NCBI GenBank assembly: GCA_949128115.1
Contig: OX421968.1
Span: 26,086,377 to 26,150,376, forward strand
Source of the DNA: Anaspis maculata
Taxonomy: Eukaryota > Arthropoda > Insecta > Coleoptera > Scraptiidae
Direction: 5' to 3'
Length of the DNA stretch: 64,000 nucleotides
Both the position numbers and the translations under genes were made by a program. Under the pieces are notes generated by a model. That model made no database searches. It was not told where the DNA came from and saw only the letters and a list, made by a program, of their open reading frames with translations. The stretch's first letter is position 1. The number at the start of each line of letters is the position of its first letter. Shown here piece after piece: positions 32,554 through 43,507 of this stretch.

Positions 32554-34296
32554 ATAATAAGCTTCATCATAAACCGCAGTCAATCAGTGGAACAGTTCTG
32601 TCCCTAATCTATCAGACGTGAAACGTCAGAACCTTTTAAAACTTTTCTCACTACTAGCCGTTAAGTAGATAACCTACTTACCTACATCATTATTAACCTG
32701 TTTCTGAATTGCGATGTCGATTTGCTAGTAGTAAAAAAATACTATACAGTCTGTCGCAAAAGTATCGCATTCCGAGTCCACTCAAGAATACAAGAACACG
32801 AGAAAAATATTGAAAAAAGTAATGACGTTTATTTTTAAAGATAAAGGAAGTCAAAAGCTAGGACTTGGTCCTTGAGGTTTTTGGGAGTTCTTGATGATAG
32901 ACCAATCAGTAAAAATTATCAACTATAGTGGGTGTGCACTGAATTTCTGCTAACGATACAGGGTGGGTCATAAATCACAAAAATCCATTTTTCTTTCATG
33001 TATGCCTGTAAAATACTTCACTGGTCCCTAAAATAAACTGCTCCACAATAAAGTTGTCGTCACCAAAAAAATGGCTTGACTTCGACGGCCAATAACTTGT
33101 GATTGCCGAAAGTGATTTCCATTCTGTTTGTTGCGTCCGCAATAACCGCGAGATGTTGACTGTTAAGTGGAGCGAAATCGACTTGAAAAGTCGTCGTTTT
33201 TTTTTTTGAAGGTATAACAGCACCAAACCTTATAGGTCTCATAGAGAATCAAATTCCACGTATGTATGGTCATTTTGGGGATGATCTTGTGGTAGGGACC
33301 TTTTTTATGGGCAAAAAACCTCAAAAATTGAAAATGTTCAGCATTCACAACGTTATATTTCTGGATCCAGTTGAGCTATCGGTCTGATTTTTTTTTTAAA
33401 TAAAAGTACATGGAAAAACCTTTCCAATGGTACATCACTGACTGAAGATAATTGTTCACGAACGTGTTTATAAAACCATAAACATTATATTGACCAAAAA
33501 TGCAGTCCCTTTTTGACCATGCAAAGAACTTCTTTCTTCGTAGGAATTTTTAGATACAACCTGGGAAAAAAATGAAGCCAAAATATTAAAGAAAATTTTA
33601 AAGAAAGTTTCATTGATCTAGGCCGTGTAGTTTGTCAGTTATGAATTTTTTTCTGGCGGATTGAGTTGGAACGTCGCCCGGCGTGTGCTTGCATACAGTG
33701 AATCGCCGCGCCGCACAGTGGTTCAGAAACTCTAAACGGTGGCCAAAAGTCCAAAAAAAGTTATTTTTTAAACCCTTATCGGCGATTGGTATAGTTTCAC
33801 TATTAGTTATAGACCTCAGAAAAACTCTAAGGAGGGTCCATGTATTCCTAAAAGGCTCTTGGGCAGACTCCAAACGTGCGCTTCACGGGCGCAACATTGG
33901 CGCTCCATCAAGTTGGGAGAAATATGTTCCAACCGTTCCAAAAATCACTTTAAATAACGAAAATAGTGAGGGGCGAAGTCCTAACCTTCGACCTCCCGCA
34001 TATCTTAGAGAATAAATGTCAACGTCAAACGTTCTTGAGTATATTCCATATGCCGCCCATACTTTTGAAACACCCTGTATAAACCGTCGAGAAAATTATC
34101 ACAGTTTCAGCGCCTTACATCCCTCAGCTGATTTGGACTGGCGCTTTAGCTATAATAATACTTTCTCAACCGAGTTCTCAACCTTACATGCTGCTCGTAC
34201 ATTCTCTCTTTGGAGGAGTGTCTACTTGACGAAAAAAATAAAATAAAACCGATTCCCGTCAACAATTTTTTTATTCGCATCAGAAACCCCTTGATA
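32554..34296. other. repeat-derived DNA, no gene
   Basis: At 32957 TACAGGGTGGGTCATAAATC begins a segment that, through 33140, is related to the 34297-34510 segment (shared aaactgctccacaat..., ggccaataact..., gatttccattctgtttgttgcg). An aaacaccctgtataaa end occurs at 34072. Frames such as 33683-34015 have no recognised domain. Confidence 0.45.
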
Positions 34297-34782
34297 TACA
34301 GGGTGATTCATGGAGTGATTCATAAATCTCAAGAATTCATTTTCATTTAAACTCCAGTGAAAATTTTTCTCCGGAAACGAAAAGAGTCATATCCTGTTCT
34401 GAACTAAACTGCTCCACAATGAAGTTGTCGCCACCAAAAAAAATTACTTGACTTTGACGGCCAATAACTTTCGACTGCCTGAAGTGATTTCCATTCTGTT
34501 TGTTGCGTTTACTAGCCCAATATATCCTTAACAGATCCTGTGATTGTTAATCTCAAGAAACTCCATGTAACATTTATACAGGGTGATATGTAAAAAGGTG
34601 AAAAATTGCGACAACTTCATTGAACCCCCATATGCAAATTTTTTTTTTCAAATTCTGAAGTGAAAATCATGAAGTGTGATGCCTTGTCTCGAAACGGTTT
34701 TGGATTTTACCGAGATTGGAGGTTTTACACAGAAGATATGAGGCTCAGCAGGACTACAAACGATATTGGAGACACAAGGGGG

Positions 34783-36080
34783 CTTTATGAAGCTTCAGAT
34801 AACAAAGGAAGGCAAATGGCGCTTACTGCTACTCTGAAAACCAATAATAGTCTGAGTGGCAGGCTAGTTATGGCTCCATATACTATACTTGAGAGATAAG
34901 GGGGCCCGATAGGGCTTTGAATACCACATGAAGACACAAGCTGCTTACTACTGCTCTGAAAGCCACGAAAAGATGTAAGAGGGCCCAGCGGAGCTTTAAG
35001 AGACGTTGAAAAAATAAGGGGGCCCAATGAAGTTATGGGCACAGACAAGAAGGCAACAGGGGGCTTACTGGAATTCTGATAGCCAAGAAAAAACATAAAG
35101 GGGCTCATTGGGGCTCCAAACTACACTTACGGACCCAAGGAGATCCGATAGGATTCCGAATATCACCAAAGCAGAAGGTGCTCATGACTGCCCCGGAAAC
35201 GGGTGTAGATAAGGTGGCTCAGCAGATCTTCAAAAGACATTGAAGGAACAAGGGGGCCTTATGGAGCTCTGGATAACCCAATAAGGCAAAAAGGACGTAC
35301 TGGAATTTTGATTGCTAAAAGAAAAACACAAGGGGGCTCCAAACTACACTGGCGAACGCAACGGGGTCAGATAGAGCTCCGTATATCACATGAAGGCACA
35401 AAGGACTTACACTAGGGCTTCCAGAAATGCAAGAATGCACAAGATGGCTTATTGGAATTCTGAAAGCCATAAACATAATGAGGGGGCCAATCGTGCATGT
35501 ATAACACAAGATGGCAAAAGGGGGCTTAGCGGAATTCTGGAAGCCATTGAGCACATAAAGGGGGTTCATTTAGGGCTCCAAATTATACCGTATGATCAAA
35601 AACTTTCCTCCTCTAGACAGGCTGTGGCCTGGCCAAAATCAGCCTCCTTTGCCTGCCAATGACCAGACCACAGCCTGCCTAGAGGAGGGAGGTTTTTGAT
35701 CATACGGTACCTACTTACAGACACCAGGAGGAGGCCTAATTTGGGACCCGATATAACATAAATGCACAAGGGTCTTTCTAGTGCTCTGAAACACTTAGAA
35801 AAGTGCAAAGGGGCTCAACAGAACTTCAAACTTTATTGAAGTCACAAGGGGGCCTAATGGAGGTCTGTATTACAAAAGTACGCAAAATTGGGCTTACTGG
35901 TAGGTACCTAGTCCGTGAGCCATGAAAAAAACGAGGAAAAAACATAATATGAGGGGACTTAATAGAGCTTTAACTACACTTGAAGACACAATGGGGCCCG
36001 ATAGGGCTCCGGACATGACTTAACGGCACAACGCTGCTCCGGAAGTCATGGAAAATGCAATGGGGGATAGGGCTTAAATT
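34783..36080. repeat. degenerate minisatellite, period about 50-60 bp
   Basis: A phrase like gacacaagggggcctaatggagctctg recurs about every 50-60 bp with heavy divergence. On the minus strand this makes periodic frames containing GFQNSAKPP/GYQNSSKPP-like repeats. The periodicity explains the open frames; there is no sign of a real protein. Confidence 0.6.
35588..35707. mobile_element. 120-bp hairpin MITE, copy 1
   Basis: The arms CCGTATGATCAAAAAC / GTTTTTGATCATACGG extend inward with four or so mismatches. The core is AGGCTGTGGCCTGGCC ... GACCAGACCACAGCCT. TA flanks both sides. It is nearly identical to copy 2 as part of the same larger duplication. Confidence 0.8.
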
Positions 36081-36096
36081 ACGTTGAAGACAACAT

Positions 36097-36152
36097 AGGG
36101 GGGCGTTTTTTCTGGGGGCGTTTTTTCTCGGGGGTATTTTTTCCCGGGGGTG
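36097..36152 (+). repeat. G5/T6 minisatellite, short copy
   Basis: About three units of gggggcgttttttc-type sequence. The runs of four or five G in register make G-quadruplex formation possible. The array is longer in the duplicate at 41695-41830. Confidence 0.7.
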
Positions 36153-36155
36153 TAA

Positions 36156-36640
36156 AATTCCATTCTCCATGAAATCGACCACTAATTTCAAGATATTTCA
36201 CAAACGGCTGAAGAAATTCAGGTGCTGTTTATTTTATCTTAATATACAATGAATTCTGAATCTACGTGGTGATTTTCATGATTCTAGCTCTTTTGGTTCA
36301 TGAGTTGATTTATTATTTTTTTTTGATCACCCTGTAGTAAATTTTGCAATGCTGTGATTTTCGGTGACTTTGAATGTGTGAAAGAGTGTCTTTTCCTGAG
36401 TCGAATAGTGAAAAAAAAATTCATGAATTATTTTTTTCCGAGTTTGGGTGTTTTTTTCCGTATAATTCCTGTACTATTAAGCGACCTAGAAAACTTATTC
36501 CAGTTGAGAAATCATAAGTTTTCTTGGATTTTAATTTTTATGCCTTTGAAAGTCGAGGCGATTTCCAAAGGTTCAAACCCAAATATCTCGCAAATGAAGC
36601 CTCTAATCAAAATTTTTCATGAGTAACTTTTTCTTCTAAA
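36156..36640. repeat. segment C, copy 1
   Basis: It begins attccattctccatgaaatcg and is repeated in the same orientation at 38137-38630, including gaattctgaatctacgtgg and ttgatcaccctgtag. It has no coding content; the 90-residue frame 36354-36626 is low-complexity. Confidence 0.75.
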
Positions 36641-36659
36641 TTAGGTTAATTAGGCATCA

Positions 36660-37385
36660 ATATAGGTTTTTAGCGTTACTGTAGCAACAGCAACACACAT
36701 TTTTGATCATCTTTGCAGGACGGTAGGTATCACCAGAAAAAAGCAATCAGAGGTAAAGCCCAGGCATAGCACAAGCACAACAAGTAAACTTCCAGGGAGC
36801 TCCCCCTTTCACGGAAAATGAAGTTCTACCATATTCAGGGGTTTAGACTTGCAGAAAACATGTTCGACATCTGAAATATTGATGAAATTCAACGTGCCAA
36901 AAACAGCAGTGACTAGCGTTTCAAAAAGTGTCCCCTCCATGACCCCACATCAAATTTTCGGGTTGTTTTTGAATTCAAGTTATCCGGAACGGTTGTAGGA
37001 ACAATCGGGCTCAATGCCAACCACCCATTCATTAGAAGTGATTCAATCTTGCGAGGTAATAGGGCAAATCTGTTACATTCCATATGAAAATTCATATCTT
37101 CTGTGTGAGAAGTGAGACCTCCAATCTCGGTAATTCCAAAACCGTTTTGAGACAATGCATCACGCTTCATGATTTTCACATTGGAATTTGAAAAACAATA
37201 ACGTTAGATTATATAATAACGTTAATAACTTCACGTTAGAATTTGATTTTTTTTTTGTAAATGGGGGTTCGATGAGTCGCAGTTTTTCACCTTTTCCCAT
37301 ATCACCCTGTATAAATGTTACATGCTGTTTCTTGATATTCACAAATACAGGATCTGTTGAAGATAGATTGGGCCAGTAAACGCAA
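36660..37385. repeat. segment F, copy 1 (includes inverted A)
   Basis: From gcgttactgtagcaac to the end of inverted A it matches 42549-43275 in the same orientation, with an insertion of about 60 bp in the second copy (caccacaacgtggtgatacgg). Confidence 0.7.
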
Positions 37386-37649
37386 CAAATAAATAAATAA
37401 GTTTATTGTTTCTTCGGTAAATACAAATATACCATAAACAAGAAAATTAGGCCATATTGAAAAACTTAAAATTAAGATCTCAAGTATAAATATAAGTAAA
37501 CAAATAAGCAGAATTAGGGCATGCACAAAATAGGTACAACTGTGTAAAAACAAAAACTATTCATTTCTAGCAAAAGCTCGTTTCATTGAACTGGCAATGA
37601 GTCTGTAAATCGAAATTGAGTTTTCCCTTGTCATATTTCTCAATGTTGT
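37386..37649. other. spacer
   Basis: Short AT-rich stretch beginning with (AAAT)n; nothing recognised. Confidence 0.4.
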
Positions 37650-38136
37650 AAATTTTTTAATAAAGTAGTGATTTTTCAAGATATTTGGCTGAAATGTGAT
37701 ATTTTCGCAAAAAGTGTTGTCAAGAATGAAATGCGATGTATTGCCACCGTCTCCGCCTACTACATATTTTCGAAAATGTTAACAGACAACTGTTTTTTTC
37801 TAATGGCCGCTATCTTAAATTCGCTCGTTATCGAGTAGGCAGGGAATCAAGTGGTACTAGCAATAATGGTCATAGACAATTAGGTACATTTTGGAGAGCA
37901 ATTGAAACATTTTTGAGCATAATAAAAACATGTTTCAGGACATGTTGAAAATGTTGTAAGAACATTTTTGAAAATGTTTTCATTGTTTTTATCAAAACAG
38001 TTGTCTGTTAACATTCTCGAAAATAGTAGGCGGAGACGGTGGCAATACATCGCATTTCATTCTTGACAACACTTTTTGCGGAAATATCACATTTCAGCCA
38101 AATATCTTGAAAAATCACTACTTTATCAAAAAATTT
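37650..38136. repeat. palindrome with about 145-bp arms
   Basis: The left arm 37650-37803 (cactacttt complement, ttcttgacaacac, ggcggagacggtgg) is mirrored at about 37996-38136. The loop of about 190 bp has internal gaaaatgtt repeats. It abuts the second copy of segment C. Confidence 0.75.
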
Positions 38137-38630
38137 CATTCTCCATGAAATCGACCACTAATTTCAAGATATTTCATAAACGGCTGAATAAATTCAGGTG
38201 CTGTTTATTTTATCTTAATATACAATGAATTCTGAATCTACGTGGGGATTTTCATGATTCTACATCTTTTAGTTCATGAGTTGATTATTATTTTTTTTTG
38301 ATCACCCTGTAGAAAATTTTGCAATACTGTGATTTTCGGTGACTTTTGATGTGTGATAAAGTGTAATTTTTTGGGTCGACTGGTGAAAAAAAATTCCATG
38401 AATTAATTTTCGCCACCTTTTCGGCTATTTTTCCTGTACTATAAGTTGATTTACTGTCATTTTTTGTTAGGAAACGAGGCGTTTTCAGAGAAAAACAATT
38501 TGGGCTCTGGAAAGTGGCGCTTTCGAGATGTTTTCCAAAGTTTAAAAACCAAATATCTCGGAAATGAAGCCTCTTATCAAAATTTTGCAAACGTAAAATC
38601 CGAAAATATTTACAATAATGAAAAATAATT
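38137..38630. repeat. segment C, copy 2
   Basis: Direct copy of 36156-36640 with substitutions and small gaps. It is followed by 'cctattatctacgcccc', a phrase also present in the inner arms of the 45945-46716 palindrome. Confidence 0.75.
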
Positions 38631-38942
38631 AGGGGAGATCAAAATAGGGGCGAAAATAGGGGACCGTCCCCTATTATCTACGCCCCCAGAAATTTTTGAT
38701 GAATTGTGGTATTATTATTCGATGGAGACTTTTTTAACTAAACTTTGGTTCGAATTTGATCAAAATCGGTCTAACGGTTCAAAAGTTACGGTGAAAAAAC
38801 CATTTAAAAAAGTCAACTTCAACACCCTGTAGGTATGTTTCAAAGGAAGCATTTTAGGACCATGAGTTTTTTGTTCTTCCGGCTTTATTTTTGATAGGGA
38901 ATCATTCCTCAAAGTTTGTAATAACCAAACCCGAACACCCTG

Positions 38943-40552
38943 TATAAGGGGTTGATGATGGGTTATTTCATTGTAAAAAAAATATGTTCCAAGGTAAAAG
39001 AAAACATTTCAACGTCCTTTCTAACAATTCCCTTTTTCTTTTGTGAAAAAATCAGCCCTCACCCCCAACCCCTACTTGTGAGTATCAAATTCGAAATTAC
39101 GTTTGAAAGTCATGCAGATGGTTCTATTTTGTCGAAGTATGAGTTTTGGCACAAATTGTTTTTCTAGCCCCCAAATAGGGGGTGGGGTTGAAAAAAAAAC
39201 CTCGGTCAATTCGGCTGAATTTCCGCTTAGATTTTTGAGGAGTTGCTGAGCAAACTTTCCCTGGCAACGCCTATGAAATCCAAGCAAATGCTTATGCATA
39301 TTTTTTATTATTACTACCCATTGTGCTTAACTAGTTACGCTAAACAAGATTATCGAGAGAAAATTCATTCGTATGACCAGTTTCCACCCCACAGAGGGTT
39401 AAATTTGACTATAATGAAGAATGAGGCATAAAACATTCTTCCATGTCATAAACCAAAAGAATGGAAATAGTGGACTTTCACATCGTCTTGTTTTGTGAAA
39501 ATGTCTATTCTTAAAAAATAATTTCAACCCCGTCTCTCATCCTCTATCCTTGTTTCTGAACATCATATTCGAAAATTCGAAATAAATCTTGAAAATGTAG
39601 GAGAAGGTCTATGGTCGGATTCTCTGCATCTGATTGTGAGAATCCCCTCTCAAAACTCACTTTCACTATTATGCTTATGTTAGCATCCTTACAGCAGGGT
39701 GGGATATCCATTTTTTTTATGATTTTTTTGCCTGGATAATTATTGAAAATATTGATGTTCCTATCAAGTTTCAACTTCACAGCAGGTTAATTATGTTTAC
39801 CTGTACATAATTCCTAACCTTTTTTTGTACGGATATCCAGGCAAAAAATCATAAAAACAATGTAGGTATATCGTATATCCCACCCTGCTGTAAGGATGCT
39901 AACATAAGCATAATAGTGAAAGTGAGTTTTGAGAGGGGATTCTTACAATCAGATGCAGAGAATCCGAACATAGACCTTCTCCTACATTTCCAAGATTTAT
40001 TTCGAATTTTCGAATATGATGTTCAGAAACAAAAATAAGGGATGGGAGAGGGTTGAAATTATTTTTGAAGAATAGACATTTTTACAAAACAAGATGATGT
40101 GAAAGTCCACTATTTCCATTCATTTGGTTTATGACATGGAAGAATGTTTTATGCTTCATTATAGTCAAATTCAACCATCTGTGGGGTGGAAACTGGTCAT
40201 ACGAATGAATTTTCCCTCGGTAATCTTGTTTAGCGTAACTGGTTAGGCACAATATCAGATATTCAGTCGAATTGGCCGATGTTTTTTTTTCAACCCCACC
40301 CCCTATTTGGGGGTTGGAAAAACAATTTGTGCCAAAACTCATAATTCGACAAAATAGAAACATCTGCATGACTTTCAAACGTAATTTCGAATTTGATACT
40401 CACAAGTAGGGGTTGGGGGTGAGGGTTGATTTTTTCACAAAAGAAAAAGGGAATTGTCATGAGCCATATGTATTAGAAAGGACGTCGAAATGTTTTTACT
40501 TACCTTGGGACATATTTTTTACATTGAAATAGCCCATCATCAACCCCTTATA
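38943..40552. mobile_element. 1.6-kb foldback palindrome
   Basis: The ends TATAAGGGGTTGATGATGGG and CCCATCATCAACCCCTTATA are complementary, and the arms continue (ccccaacccctacttgtgag, gggggtggggttg, gagaatccga) to a loop near 39790-39830. The left arm holds about 85 bp (39230-39320, gagttgctgagcaaactttcc...) missing from the right arm. No frame survives with a recognisable domain. An aacaccctg string directly precedes the left end. Confidence 0.8.
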
Positions 40553-40942
40553 GAAAAAAAACTTTTCACTTTTTTGAGTAACGGACGATGGTTTTTGGCT
40601 CGTGTCAAATTGGACTACAACATATAAAAAAATTAAGGAATTTGACCGAGACCCATTTTCCATAAGAATCGTGCGGGGTCCTTCAAAAAATTCAGATATT
40701 TTAGTATTCCAGGCCACGACGGTGAACTGATTACTGGTCCAAAACATCCTCATGATCTGAAAAGTCTGGAAATCATTTACCCAATAGGTAGACAATTTTA
40801 TGCTTCAAGAAAATTCATCAAATTTTTGGGAAATGAGGAAATATATAGAAAAAGAAAACGACAAGAAAGGCCCCTTGAGGCTCTACGGCTGAGGGCCAAA
40901 GAGGTCCGATAGAGTTCCGAAAGTCATGGAAAAAAGCAAGGA

Positions 40943-41720
40943 GGCTCAGCAGGACTACAAACGATATTGAAGACACAAAGGACTTACACTAGGGCTTCCA
41001 GAAATGCAAGAACGCACAAGATGGCTTAATGGAATTCTGAAAGCCATAAACATAATAAGGGGGCCAATCGTGCATGTATAACACAAGATGGCAAAAAAGG
41101 GCTTAGCGGAATTCTGGAAGCCATTGAGCACATAAAGGGGGTTCATTTAGGGCTCCAAATTATACTGTATAATCAAAAACTTTCCTCCTCTAGACAGGCT
41201 GTGGCCTGGCCAAAATCAGCCTCCTTTGCCTGCCAATGACCAGACCACAGCCTGCCTATAGGAAGAAAGTTTTTGATCATACGGTACTTACAGACACCAG
41301 GAGGAGGCCTAATTTGGGACCCGATATAACATAAATGCACAAGGGTCTTTCTAGTGCTCTGAAACACTTAGAAAAGTGCAAAGGGGCTCAACAGAACTTC
41401 AAACTTTATGGAAGACACAAGGGGGCCTAATGGAGGTCTGTATTACAAAATTACGCAAAATTGGGCTTACTGATAGGTACCTAGTCCGTGAGCCATGAAA
41501 AAAACGAGGAAAAAACATAATATAAGGGGGCTTAATAGAGCTTTAACTACACTTGAAGACACAATGGGGCCCGATAGGACTCCGGACATGACTTAACGGC
41601 ACAACGCTGCTCCGGAAGTCATGGAAAATGCAATGGGGGACAGGGCTTAAATTGAACATAGGGCTATAATAGGGCTAACGTTGAAGACAACATAGGGGGG
41701 CGTTTTTTCCGGGGGCGTTT
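40943..41720. repeat. second copy of the 34.7-36.1 kb segment
   Basis: Collinear with 34743-36130, same orientation, but about 610 bp (34784-35396) are absent, the junction lying inside gacacaaaggacttacac. It contains hairpin copy 2 and the longer G/T minisatellite. Confidence 0.8.
41165..41284. mobile_element. 120-bp hairpin MITE, copy 2
   Basis: Same as copy 1 but with more arm mismatches at the outer left end (ctgtataatc against ccgtatgatc), so this copy's outer arms are no longer perfectly paired. Confidence 0.8.
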
Positions 41721-41830
41721 TTTCTCGGGGGTATTTTTTCCCGGGGGTGTCTTTTCCTGGGGGTATCTTTTCCCGGGGGTGTTTATTCCGGGGTCGTTTT
41801 TTTTGGGGGTGTTTTGCTGGGGGCGTTTTT
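41695..41830 (+). repeat. G5/T6 minisatellite, long copy
   Basis: About seven units of gggggtgttttttccc-type sequence (period 17-19 bp) with G runs of four to six. It is purely repetitive; the frame that crosses it is not a gene. Confidence 0.8.
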
Positions 41831-41869
41831 TTCTAGATCCCATTTTGAAGACACATTTAGTGAAATTAT

Positions 41870-42257
41870 TTGAGGGGTTAGTAAGACGAAATTTCGTGTT
41901 ATTAAGGCGAAATATTGCGTTATTAAAGCAAAATGTTGCTTTATTAGGACGAAATATCGCCTTATTATGCCGAAATTTCGCGTTATTAAAGCGAAATATC
42001 GCCTCATTAAGCCGAAATTTCGTGTTATTAAGCCGATATATTGCACTATTAAGGCGGAATATCGCCTTATTATGCCGAAATTTTGCGTTATTAAAGCGAA
42101 ATATCGCCTTATTAAGCCGAAATTTCGTGTTATTAAGTCAAAATATTGCGTTATTAAGGCGAAATATCACCTTATTAAGCCAAAATTTCGCGTTATCAAG
42201 CCAAAATATTGCCTCATTAAAGGGAAATTTCGCTTTATTTAAGACGAAATATCGCCT
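41870..42257. repeat. 21-bp minisatellite of about 18 units
   Basis: The unit is approximately gttattaagccgaaatttcgc. The gcgaaatttcgc part is self-complementary, so neighbouring units can pair. Because 21 is a multiple of three, frames stay open: the plus frame 41779-42276 reads a heptad LLRRNIA/LLSRNFV pattern, and frames 41967-42242 (+) and 41783-42046 (-) are open too. The simultaneous opening of several frames argues for a repeat artefact rather than a protein. Confidence 0.85.
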
Positions 42258-42427
42258 TATTCAACAGATGTACTAAACTATCGAGCGTCCAAAAATATTT
42301 ATTTGCATTTGCAACATGTCGTCTCTACGGCTTCGTAAAAATGTGTGTTGCTACAGTAACGCTGAAAACACAGGTCTCGGCATTGTTGGAGTGACTTGAC
42401 GTGTCAGTACAAACAATAGCATAAATA

Positions 42428-42547
42428 CCATGCGATCAACAAAATTCAGAATTGGGGTAGGCTGTGCCCTGGCCCAAAGCAGCTTGACATCCTGAAATTT
42501 GACCAGGTCACAGCCTACCTCGATTCCAAATTTTGTTGATCGCATGG
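42428..42547. mobile_element. 120-bp hairpin MITE, copy 3 (diverged)
   Basis: Arms CCATGCGATCAACAAAATT / AATTTTGTTGATCGCATGG; core AGGCTGTGCCCTGGCC ... GACCAGGTCACAGCCT. TA flanks are present. Between copies 1 and 3 most arm positions beyond the core differ, yet within copy 3 the arms pair almost perfectly. Confidence 0.8.
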
Positions 42548-42548
42548 T

Positions 42549-43380
42549 ATAGGTTTTCGGCGTTACTGTAGCAACACACATTTTTGATCATCTTTGTGGT
42601 TATCACCACAACGTGGTGATACGGCCTTATCTTTCACCTTCACACCACCTTATCTTTACGGTTATCACCAGAAAAGCGCAATCAGGGGTAAAGCCCAGGC
42701 ATAGCACAAGCACAACAAGTGAACTTCCAGGTGGTTCCCATTTTCACAGAAAATGGAGTTCTACCATATTCAGTGGTTTAGACTAGCAAAAAACATGTCC
42801 GACATCTGAAATATTGATGAAATTCAACGTGCCAAAAACAGAAACAGACAATGACTAGCGTTTCAAAAAGTGCCCCCTGTCTGGCCCCACACCAGATTTC
42901 CGGGTTGTTTCCAAATTTAAGTTATCCGGAACGGTTGTAGGAACAATCGTGCTCAATGTCAACCACCCATTCATTAGAAGTGATTCAATCTTGCGAGAAA
43001 ATAGGGCAAATCTGTTACATTCCATATAAAAATTCATATCTTCTGTGTAAGACCTCCAATCTCGGTAATTCTAAAATCGTTTTGAGACAATGCATCACAC
43101 TTCATGATTTTCACATTGGAATTTGAAAAAAAATGAATTTTGCAAACGGGAGTTTGATGAAGTTGTTGCAATTTTTCACCTTTTTACATATCACCCTGTA
43201 TAAATGTTACATGCAGTTTCTTGATATTCACAATTACAGGATCTGTTGAGGATATATTGGGCTAGTAAACGCAACAAACAGAATGAAAATCACTTTTGGC
43301 ACTCAAAAGTTATTGGCCGTCAAAGTCAAGCCATTTTTTTGGTGGCAACAACTTCATTGTGGAGCAGTTTATCTGCATCT
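42549..43380. repeat. segment F, copy 2 (ends with inverted A)
   Basis: Same order as 36660-37385, and it extends further to aacttcattgtggagcagttta, the complement of 34400-34430. It therefore closes a large inverted arrangement with segment A at 34.4 kb. Confidence 0.7.
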
Positions 43381-43507
43381 TCCCCCTTCGTTTCCCCCTG
43401 AAATTTTAACACTATGGCGGCCTTCATCCACGGGCACGACTTTTTACGATCGTTTCCGATTGCAAAGACGAATCACAATACGCAAGTTTATACGATAGCA
43501 GATAATA

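Larger units (their letters stand above)
34297..37385. repeat. composite unit bounded by inverted copies (A/A')
   Basis: Segment A (34510-34745: gttgcgtttactagccc, acatttatacagggtgatatg, cgagattggaggt) recurs in inverse orientation at about 37075-37385. Between them lie the degenerate repeat 34783-36080, a 120-bp hairpin, a G/T minisatellite and segment C. The whole can be read as one large foldback-like unit of 3.1 kb. A second, partly rearranged copy of the same ordered parts ends at 43380. Confidence 0.6.

Noticed and set aside
41779..42276. 165-residue leucine-rich heptad frame
   Set aside because: It crosses two minisatellites, and several other frames on both strands are equally open; the 21-bp unit length explains it.
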